Positions 1 to 7,784 of a DNA stretch of 64,000 nucleotides are shown here, piece by piece. The stretch spans positions 372,001-436,000 of the forward strand of contig NW_026870532.1 of assembly GCF_963576545.1 (NCBI RefSeq), written 5' to 3'. The notes below the pieces were generated by a model that saw only the letters and a program-made list of their open reading frames with translations, was not told the DNA's origin and did not search any database. Position 1 is the stretch's first letter. The number at the start of each line of letters is the position of its first letter. The position numbers and the translations under genes were made by a program. Source of the DNA: Limanda limanda (lineage: Eukaryota > Chordata > Actinopteri > Pleuronectiformes > Pleuronectidae).

Positions 1-81
1 CCCTTCCGAAAGTCGGAGAAGCTCAAGGATGGTACCGATCGATGCGCGCTACCCCATTTAGTGGGGGTAGAGCCTACTTGC
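1..81 (+). repeat. Partial A monomer at left window edge
   Basis: The window opens at the last CCC of an A-type telomeric tract, followed by a complete 78-bp A tail (4-81) up to the next core at 82. The missing first part lies outside the window, so the array continues to the left. Confidence 0.95.
49..70. other. Imperfect inverted repeat in A tail (type example)
   Basis: CTACCCCA, a TTTAG loop, then TGGGGGTAG could form an 8-bp stem with one bulged G. It recurs in nearly every A monomer. CAACCCC variants weaken one outer pair, and d units lose the A next to the loop. No polyU tract follows and there is no gene context, so this is not a terminator call. Confidence 0.6.
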
Positions 82-244
82 AAGTCTCTCCGACCTTCAC
101 AAAAAAAGTTATTCAAGAATATCTCTTTCTCCTATGTGCTTTCATCCCTAACCCTAACCCTAACCCTTCCGAAAGTCGGAGAAGCTCAAGGATGGTACCG
201 ATCGATGCGCGCTACCCCATTTAGTGGGGGTAGAGCCTACTTGC
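82..244 (+). repeat. Type A monomer, standard 163 bp (type example)
   Basis: First complete monomer. The core is 82-125, the A insert 126-166, the A tail 167-244. The insert is a pyrimidine-rich lead-in followed by (CCCTAA)3CCC. The tail contains a short inverted repeat TCCGA-AAG-TCGGA, a KpnI-type GGTACC, overlapping CGATCG/ATCGAT palindromes, usually GCGCGC, and a TACCCCA...TGGGGGTA hairpin. 240 of the 398 monomers have this length. Length mod 3 is 1, so an open frame shifts at each unit. No coding capacity is proposed. Confidence 0.96.
146..166 (-). repeat. Embedded TTAGGG telomere-type tract (type example)
   Basis: The A insert ends in (CCCTAA)3CCC on the plus strand, which reads as GGG(TTAGGG)3 on the minus strand. 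All 285 A-type monomers carry such a tract: 251 with four C-tracts, 22 with three (s) and 12 with five (L). Together this is roughly 9 percent of the window. Four GGG runs joined by TTA are the minimal human-type telomeric G-quadruplex sequence. TTAGGG is the telomere repeat of vertebrates, many other animals, many fungi and some plants; typical plant TTTAGGG is not seen. Confidence 0.95.
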
Positions 245-407
245 AAGTCTCTCCGACCTTCACAAAAAAAGTTATTCAAGAATATCTCTTTCTCCTATGT
301 GCTTTCATCCCTAACCCTAACCCTAACCCTTCCGAAAGTCGGAGAAGCTCAAGGATGGTACTGATCGATGCGCGCAACCCCATTTAGTGGGGGTAGAGCC
401 TACTTGC

Positions 408-451
408 AAGTCTCTCCGACCTTCACAAAAAAAGTTATTCAAGAATATCTC
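408..451 (+). other. 44-bp core shared by A and B monomers (type example)
   Basis: The 44 bp at the start of every monomer, from AAGTCTCTCC to AGAATATCTC, have the same consensus in A and B although the adjoining tails are only about 69 percent alike. The core holds an A7 tract flanked by CAC and GTT. Rare departures include AAGTCTTTCC in L units, AAAAAACGTT in some A units, and an A9 run in eight units of 55.1-62.7 kb. Candidate roles, all inferred: a satellite-binding protein site, a recombination or conversion hotspot, or a nucleosome-phasing element. Confidence 0.85.
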
Positions 452-477
452 CTCAGATTTGGGGGAATTTCGTCGGT

Positions 478-496
478 CGACCTCTTCCGAAGGTCG
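478..496. other. Inverted repeat in B monomer (type example)
   Basis: CGACCT and AGGTCG arms flank the 7-base loop CTTCCGA, next to the GTCGAC palindrome of the B insert. The arrangement recurs in B monomers. In the GGTTGTAC variant of B one arm base is changed. Function is unknown. Confidence 0.55.
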
Positions 497-717
497 TACA
501 AGCTCGGGGATGGTACCAATCGATCTGCAGGACCCAAATTAGTCCAGATGCAACCACTTTCCAAGTCTCTCCGACCTTCACAAAAAAAGTTATTCAAGAA
601 TATCTCCTCAGATTTGGGGGAATTTCGTCGGTCGACCTCTTCCGAAGGTCGTACAAGCTCGGGGATGGTACCAATCGATCCGCAGGACCCAAATTAGTCC
701 AGATGCAACCACTTTCC

Positions 718-886
718 AAGTCTTTCCGACCTTCACAAAAAAAGTTATTCAAGAATATCTCTTTCTCCTATGTGCTTTCATCCCTAACCCTAACCCTAAC
801 CCTAACCCTTCCAAAAGTCGGAGAAGCTCAAGGATGGTACCGATCGATGCGCGCTACCCCATTTAGTGGGGGTAGAGCCTACTTGC
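718..886 (+). repeat. Type L monomer, long A variant of 169 bp (type example)
   Basis: An A-type unit with one extra CCCTAA, giving (CCCTAA)4CCC. Two substitutions are linked to it: AAGTCTTTCC in place of AAGTCTCTCC in the core, and CCAAAAGTCGG in place of CCGAAAGTCGG after the tract. I count 12 copies, at 718, 3130, 7785, 10515, 12764, 14525, 23350, 26067, 28479, 32009, 36663 and 63494. Every one directly follows a B monomer, so L marks one position of a higher-order unit. Confidence 0.93.
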
Positions 887-1530
887 AAGTCTCTCCGACC
901 TTCACAAAAAAAGTTATTCAAGAATATCTCTTTCTCCTATGTGCTTTCATCCCTAACCCTAACCCTAACCCTTCCGAAAGTCGGAGAAGCTCAAGGATGG
1001 TACCGATCGATGTGCGCTACCCCATTTAGTGGGGGTAGAGCCTACTTGCAAGTCTCTCCGACCTTCACAAAAAAAGTTATTCAAGAATATCTCCTCAGAT
1101 TTGGGGGAATTTCGTCGGTCGACCTCTTCCGAAGGTCGTACAAGCTCGGGGATGGTACCAATCGATCTGCAGGACCCAAATTAGTCCAGATGCAACCACT
1201 TTCCAAGTCTCTCCGACCTTCACAAAAAAAGTTATTCAAGAATATCTCTTTCTCCTATGTGCTTTCATCCCTAACCCTAACCCTAACCCTTCCGAAAGTC
1301 GGAGAAGCTCAAGGATGGTACCGATCGATGCGCGCTACCCCATTTAGTGGGGGTAGAGCCTACTTGCAAGTCTCTCCGACCTTTACAAAAAAAGTTATTC
1401 AAGAATATCTCTTTCTCCTATGTGCTTTCATCCCTAACCCTAACCCTAACCCTTCCGAAAGTCGGAGAAGCTCAAGGATGGTACCGATCGATGCGCGCTA
1501 CCCCATTTAGTGGGGGTAGAGCCTACTTGC

Positions 1531-1687
1531 AAGTCTCTCCGACCTTCACAAAAAAAGTTATTCAAGAATATCTCTTTCTCCTATGTGCTTTCATCCCTAA
1601 CCCTAACCCTTCCGAAAGTCGGAGAAGCTCAAGGATGGTACTGATCGATGCGCGCAACCCCATTTAGTGGGGGTAGAGCCTACTTGC
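1531..1687 (+). repeat. Type s monomer, short A variant of 157 bp (type example)
   Basis: An A-type unit lacking one CCCTAA, leaving (CCCTAA)2CCC with three C-tracts. I count 22 copies, at 1531, 3943, 8598, 10847, 13577, 15338, 17108, 19506, 22557, 24163, 25111, 26880, 29292, 32822, 37476, 38912, 39069, 40986, 42903, 43060, 44977 and 52854. Fourteen are followed by a B unit, and all 14 of those B units read GGTTGTAC instead of GGTCGTAC, which marks a fixed s-B pair. Confidence 0.93.
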
Positions 1688-2005
1688 AAGTCTCTCCGAC
1701 CTTCACAAAAAAAGTTATTCAAGAATATCTCCTCAGATTTGGGGGAATTTCGTCGGTCGACCTCTTCCGAAGGTTGTACAAGCTCGGGGATGGTACCAAT
1801 CGATCCGCAGGACCCAAATTAGTCCAGATGCAACCACTTTCCAAGTCTCTCCGACCTTCACAAAAAAAGTTATTCAAGAATATCTCTTTCTCCTATGTGC
1901 TTTCATCCCTAACCCTAACCCTAACCCTTCCGAAAGTCGGAGAAGCTCAAGGATGGTACCGATCGATGCGCGCTACCCCATTTAGTGGGGGTAGAGCCTA
2001 CTTGC

Positions 2006-2167
2006 AAGTCTCTCCGACCTTCACAAAAAAAGTTATTCAAGAATATCTCTTTCTCCTATGTGCTTTCATCCCTAACCCTAACCCTAACCCTTCCGAAAGT
2101 CGGAGAAGCTCAAGGATGGTACCGATCGATGCGCGCTACCCCTTTAGTGGGGGTAGAGCCTACTTGC
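2006..2167 (+). repeat. Type d monomer, 162-bp A variant with one-base deletion (type example)
   Basis: An A-type unit whose tail reads TACCCCTTTAG instead of TACCCCATTTAG, a loss of one A that removes a stem base of the tail hairpin. I count 11 copies, at 2006, 9073, 11322, 15813, 17583, 27355, 33297, 37951, 39544, 41942 and 43535. All 11 are followed directly by a B monomer. This supports one deletion event spread by amplification of a larger unit. Confidence 0.93.
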
Positions 2168-3129
2168 AAGTCTCTCCGACCTTCACAAAAAAAGTTATTC
2201 AAGAATATCTCCTCAGATTTGGGGGAATTTCGTCGGTCGACCTCTTCCGAAGGTCGTACAAGCTCGGGGATGGTACCAATCGATCCGCAGGACCCAAATT
2301 AGTCCAGATGCAACCACTTTCCAAGTCTCTCCGACCTTCACAAAAAAAGTTATTCAAGAATATCTCTTTCTCCTATGTGCTTTCATCCCTAACCCTAACC
2401 CTAACCCTTCCGAAAGTCGGAGAAGCTCAAGGATGGTACCGATCGATGCGCGCTACCCCATTTAGTGGGGGTAGAGCCTACTTGCAAGTCTCTCCGACCT
2501 TCACAAAAAAAGTTATTCAAGAATATCTCTTTCTCCTATGTGCTTTCATCCCTAACCCTAACCCTAACCCTTCCGAAAGTCGGAGAAGCTCAAGGATGGT
2601 ACCGATCGATGCGCGCTACCCCATTTAGTGGGGGTAGAGCCTACTTGCAAGTCTCTCCGACCTTCACAAAAAAAGTTATTCAAGAATATCTCTTTCTCCT
2701 ATGTGCTTTCATCCCTAACCCTAACCCTAACCCTTCCGAAAGTCGGAGAAGCTCAAAGATGGTACCGATCGATGCGCGCTACCCCATTTAGTGGGGGTAG
2801 AGCCTACTTGCAAGTCTCTCCGACCTTCACAAAAAAAGTTATTCAAGAATATCTCTTTCTCCTATGTGCTTTCATCCCTAACCCTAACCCTAACCCTTCC
2901 GAAAGTCGGAGAAGCTCAAGGATGGTACCGATCGATGTGCGCTACCCCATTTAGTGGGGGTAGAGCCTACTTGCAAGTCTCTCCGACCTTCACAAAAAAA
3001 GTTATTCAAGAATATCTCCTCAGATTTGGGGGAATTTCGTCCGTCGACCTCTTCCGAAGGTCGAACAAGCTCGGGGATGGTACCAATCGATCCGCAGGAC
3101 CCAAATTAGTCCAGATGCAACCACTTTCC

Positions 3130-5534
3130 AAGTCTTTCCGACCTTCACAAAAAAAGTTATTCAAGAATATCTCTTTCTCCTATGTGCTTTCATCCCTAAC
3201 CCTAACCCTAACCCTAACCCTTCCAAAAGTCGGAGAAGCTCAAGGATGGTACTGATCGATGCGCGCTACCCCATTTAGTGGGGGTAGAGCCTACTTGCAA
3301 GTCTCTCCGACCTTCACAAAAAAAGTTATTCAAGAATATCTCTTTCTCCTATGTGCTTTCATCCCTAACCCTAACCCTAACCCTTCCGAAAGTCGGAGAA
3401 GCTCAAGGATGGTACCGATCGATGTGCGCTACCCCATTTAGTGGGGGTAGAGCCTACTTGCAAGTCTCTCCGACCTTCACAAAAAAAGTTATTCAAGAAT
3501 ATCTCCTCAGATTTGGGGGAATTTCGTCGGTCGACCTCTTCCGAAGGTCGTACAAGCTCGGGGATGATACCAATCGATCTGCAGGACCCAAATTAGTCCA
3601 GATGCAACCACTTTCCAAGTCTCACCGACCTTCACAAAAAAAGTTATTCAAGAATATCTCTTTCTCCTATGTGCTTTCATCCCTAACCCTAACCCTAACC
3701 CTTCCGAAAGTCGGAGAAGCTCAAGGATGGTACCGATCGATGCGCGCTACCCCATTTAGTGGGGGTAGAGCCTACTTGCAAGTCTCTCCGACCTTCACAA
3801 AAAAAGTTATTCAAGAATATCTCTTTCTCCTATGTGCTTTCATCCCTAACCCTAACCCTAACCCTTCCGAAAGTCGGAGAAGCTCAAGGATGGTACCGAT
3901 CGATGCGCGCTACCCCATTTAGTGGGGGTAGAGCCTACTTGCAAGTCTCTCCGACCTTCACAAAAAAAGTTATTCAAGAATATCTCTTTCTCCTATGTGC
4001 TTTCATCCCTAACCCTAACCCTTCCGAAAGTCGGAGAAGCTCAAGGATGGTACTGATCGATGCGCGCAACCCCATTTAGTGGGGGTAGAGCCTACTTGCA
4101 AGTCTCTCCGACCTTCACAAAAAAAGTTATTCAAGAATATCTCCTCAGATTTGGGGGAATTTCGTCGGTCGACCTCTTTCGAAGGTTGTACAAGCTCGGG
4201 GATGGTACTAATCGATCCGCAGGACCCAAATTAGTCCAGATGCAACCACTTTCCAAGTCTCTCCGACCTTCACAAAAAAAGTTATTCAAGAATATCTCTT
4301 TCTCCTATGTGCTTTCATCCCTAACCCTAACCCTAACCCTTCCGAAAGTCGGAGAAGCTCAAGGATGGTACCGATCGATGCGCGCTACTCCATTTAGTGG
4401 GGGTAGAGCCTACTTGCAAGTCTCTCCGACCTTCACAAAAAAAGTTATTCAAGAATATCTCCTCAGATTTGGGGGAATTTCGTCGGTCGACCTCTTCCGA
4501 AGGTCGTACAAGCTCGGGGATGGTACCAATCGATCCGCAGGACCCAAATTAGTCCAGATGCAACCACTTTCCAAGTCTCTCCGACCTTCACAAAAAAAGT
4601 TATTCAAGAATATCTCTTTCTCCTATGTGCTTTCATCCCTAACCCTAACCCTAACCCTTCCGAAAGTCGGAGAAGCTCAAGGATGGTACCGATCGATGCG
4701 CGCTACCCCATTTAGTGGGGGTAGAGCCTACTTGCAAGTCTCTCCGACCTTCACAAAAAAAGTTATTCAAGAATATCTCTTTCTCCTATGTGCTTTCATC
4801 CCTAACCCTAACCCTAACCCTTCCGAAAGTCGGAGAAGCTCAAGGATGGTACCGATCGATGCGCGCTACCCCATTTAGTGGGGGTAGAGCCTACTTGCAA
4901 GTCTCTCCGACCTTCACAAAAAAAGTTATTCAAGAATATCTCTTTCTCCTATGTGCTTTCATCCCTAACCCTAACCCTAACCCTTCCGAAAGTCGGAGAA
5001 GCTCAAGGATGGTACCGATCGATGCGCGCTACCCCATTTAGTGGGGGTAGAGCCTACTTGCAAGTCTCTCAGACCTTCACAAAAAAAGTTATTCAAGAAT
5101 ATCTCTTTCTCCTATGTGCTTTCATCCCTAACCCTAACCCTAACCCTTCCGAAAGTCGGAGAAGCTCAAGGATGGTACTGATCGATGCGCGCAACCCCAT
5201 TTAGTGGGGGTAGAGCCTACTTGCAAGTCTCTCCGACCTTCACAAAAAAAGTTATTCAAGAATATCTCCTCAGATTTGGGGGAATTTCGTCGGTCGACCT
5301 CTTCCGAAGGTCGTACAAGCTCGGGGATGGTACCAATCGATCCGCAGGACCCAAATTAGTCCAGATGCAACCACTTTCCAAGTCTCTCCGACCTTCACAA
5401 AAAAAGTTATTCAAGAATATCTCCTCAGATTTGGGGGAATTTCGTCGGTCGACCTCTTCCGAAGGTCGTACAAGCTCGGGGATGGTACCAATCGATCCGC
5501 AGGACCCGAATTAGTCCAGATGCAACCACTTTCC
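3130..5534 (+). repeat. Higher-order repeat block, 15 monomers, 2,405 bp
   Basis: Order: L-A-B-A-A-s-B-A-B-A-A-A-A-B-B. The d unit is absent, so the s-B-A segment runs directly into B. Private substitutions at 3567, 3624, 4179, 4209, 4389 and 5071 are all found again 25,349 bp downstream in 28479-30883. Confidence 0.9.
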
Positions 5535-7784
5535 AAGTCTCTCCGACCTTCACAAAAAAAGTTATTCAAGAATATCTCTTTCTCCTATGTGCTTTCATCC
5601 CTAACCCTAACCCTAACCCTTCCGAAAGTCGGAGAAGCTCAAGGATGGTACCGATCGATGCGCGCTACCCCATTTAGTGGGGGTAGAGCCTACTTGCAAG
5701 TCTCTCCGACCTTCACAAAAAAAGTTATTCAAGAATATCTCTTTCTCCTATGTGCTTTCATCCCTAACCCTAACCCTAACCCTTCCGAAAGTCGGAGAAG
5801 CTCAAGGATGGTACCGATCGATGCGCGCTACCCCATTTAGTGGGGGTAGAGCCTACTTGCAAGTCTCTCCGACCTTCACAAAAAAAGTTATTCAAGAATA
5901 TCTCTTTCTCCTATGTGCTTTCATCCCTAACCCTAACCCTAACCCTTCCGAAAGTCGGAGAAGCTCAAGGATGGTACCGATCGATGCGCGCTACCCCATT
6001 TAGTGGGGGTAGAGCCTACTTGCAAGTCTCTCCGACCTTCACAAAAAAAGTTATTCAAGAATATCTCTTTCTCCTATGTGCTTTCATCCCTAACCCTAAC
6101 CCTAACCCTTCCGAAAGTCGGAGAAGCTCAAGGATGGTACCGATCGATGCGCGCTACCCCATTTAGTGGGGGTAGAGCCTACTTGCAAGTCTCTCCGACC
6201 TTCACAAAAAAAGTTATTCAAGAATATCTCTTTCTCCTATGTGCTTTCATCCCTAACCCTAACCCTAACCCTTCCGAAAGTCGGAGAAGCTCAAGGATGG
6301 TACTGATCGATGCGCGCAACCCCATTTAGTGGGGGTAGAGCCTACTTGCAAGTCTCTCCGACCTTCACAAAAAAAGTTATTCAAGAATATCTCCTCAGAT
6401 TTGGGGGAATTTCGTCGGTCGACCTCTTCCGAAGGTCGTACAAGCTCGGGGATGGTACCAATCGATCCGCAGGACCCAAATTAGTCCAGATGCAACCACT
6501 TTCCAAGTCTCTCCGACCTTCACAAAAAAAGTTATTCAAGAATATCTCCTCAGATTTGGGGGAATTTCGTCGGTCGACCTCTTCCGAAGGTCGTACAAGC
6601 TCGGGGATGGTACCAATCGATCCGCAGGACCCGAATTAGTCCAGATGCAACCACTTTCCAAGTCTCTCCGACCTTCACAAAAAAAGTTATTCAAGAATAT
6701 CTCTTTCTCCTATGTGCTTTCATCCCTAACCCTAACCCTAACCCTTCCGAAAGTCGGAGAAGCTCAAGGATGGTACCGATCGATGCGCGCTACCCCATTT
6801 AGTGGGGGTAGAGCCTACTTGCAAGTCTCTCCGACCTTCACAAAAAAAGTTATTCAAGAATATCTCTTTCTCCTATGTGCTTTCATCCCTAACCCTAACC
6901 CTAACCCTTCCGAAAGTCGGAGAAGCTCAAGGATGGTACCGATCGATGCGCGCTACCCCATTTAGTGGGGGTAGAGCCTACTTGCAAGTCTCTCCGACCT
7001 TCACAAAAAAAGTTATTCAAGAATATCTCTTTCTCCTATGTGCTTTCATCCCTAACCCTAACCCTAACCCTTCCGAAAGTCGGAGAAGCTCAAGGATGGT
7101 ACCGATCGATGCGCGCTACCCCATTTAGTGGGGGTAGAGCCTACTTGCAAGTCTCTCCGACCTTCACAAAAAAAGTTATTCAAGAATATCTCTTTCTCCT
7201 ATGTGCTTTCATCCCTAACCCTAACCCTAACCCTTCCGAAAGTCGGAGAAGCTCAAGGATGGTACCGATCGATGCGCGCTACCCCATTTAGTGGGGGTAG
7301 AGCCTACTTGCAAGTCTCTCCGACCTTCACAAAAAAAGTTATTCAAGAATATCTCTTTCTCCTATGTGCTTTCATCCCTAACCCTAACCCTAACCCTTCC
7401 GAAAGTCGGAGAAGCTCAAGGATGGTACTGATCGATGCGTGCAACCCCATTTAGTGGGGGTAGAGCCTACTTGCAAGTCTCTCCGACCTTCACAAAAAAA
7501 GTTATTCAAGAATATCTCCTCAGATTTGGGGGAATTTCGTCGGTCGACCTCTTCCGAAGGTCGTACAAGCTCGGGGATGGTACCAATCGATCCGCAGGAC
7601 CCAAATTAGTCCAGATGCAACCACTTTCCAAGTCTCTCCGACCTTCACAAAAAAAGTTATTCAAGAATATCTCCTCAGATTTGGGGGAATTTCGTCGGTC
7701 GACCTCTTCCGAAGGTCGTACAAGCTCGGGGATGGTACCAATCGATCCGCAGGACCCAAATTAGTCCAGATGCAACCACTTTCC
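5535..7784 (+). repeat. Two tandem 1,125-bp A5-B-B modules
   Basis: 5535-6659 and 6660-7784 are each five standard A units followed by two B units. The corresponding place downstream (30884-32008) has only one module, so a module was gained or lost after the larger duplication. The final B tails of 5380 and 6505 share ACCCGAATTAG instead of ACCCAAATTAG, which supports recent copying. Confidence 0.9.

Larger units (their letters stand above)
408..562 (+). repeat. Type B monomer, 155 bp (type example)
   Basis: The core 408-451 is identical to the A core. The B insert 452-484 is 33 bp, has no telomeric repeat, and contains a GGGGG run and a GTCGAC palindrome. The B tail 485-562 aligns ungapped to the A tail at 54 of 78 positions by my count, with most differences in its last 38 bp. 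This copy carries CTGCAG at 525-530 where most B units read CCGCAG. I count 113 B units, single throughout and also as B-B doublets left of about 46.6 kb. A and B appear to be diverged subfamilies of one ancestral monomer. Confidence 0.95.
82..717 (+). repeat. Leading A-A-B-B block
   Basis: Monomers start at 82 (A), 245 (A), 408 (B) and 563 (B). The second A ends in the CTGATCG...GCGCAACC junction variant that I see only where a B unit follows. The B-B doublet is typical of domain I and directly precedes the first L unit. This block matches 25431-26066 at an offset of 25,349 bp. Confidence 0.9.
718..3129 (+). repeat. Higher-order repeat block, 15 monomers, 2,412 bp
   Basis: Order: L-A-B-A-A-s-B-A-d-B-A-A-A-A-B. 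This is the domain I higher-order unit with one A and one terminal B fewer than the 17-monomer version. It carries private changes at 1382 (CTTTACAAA) and at 3042 and 3064 in the last B, all shared with the block at 26067-28478. Position 2757 (CAAAGATGG) differs from that copy. Confidence 0.9.
1..6659 (+). repeat. Left copy of a long-range duplication, offset 25,349 bp
   Basis: Monomer order and nine private substitutions (1382, 3042, 3064, 3567, 3624, 4179, 4209, 4389, 5071) recur at exactly +25,349 bp. Position 1 is at the window edge, so the duplication may begin further left. Past 6659 the register changes by one 1,125-bp module; similarity continues at offset 24,224 from 7785 to about 9.9 kb, but there other higher-order copies match nearly as well. 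Confidence 0.9.

Noticed and set aside
49..70. Rho-independent terminator from the CCCCA/TGGGG hairpin
   Set aside because: No T-run follows, no gene precedes it, and it recurs in nearly all A monomers as part of the satellite.
146..166. True chromosome end
   Set aside because: Telomere repeats never exceed about 4.5 units and are always embedded in the monomer; both window edges are inside the satellite.
452..484. CENP-B box in the B insert (TTTCGTCGG region)
   Set aside because: Only the TTCG part fits the mammalian CENP-B box; the essential A and CGGG positions do not match.
408..717. CRISPR array with the 44-bp core as repeat and the rest as spacers
   Set aside because: The 'spacers' are only two recurring sequences of 119 and 111 bp, homologous in their tails; there are no unique spacers, leader or cas genes, and TTAGGG tracts point to a eukaryote.
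1648..2628. Plus-strand open frames of 100-326 codons across the window, read as proteins
   Set aside because: The frames are read-throughs of the satellite. A is 1 mod 3 and B is 2 mod 3, so each part of the monomer appears in all frames; no start, ribosome site, splice signal or codon bias is specific to one frame, and products change with monomer order.
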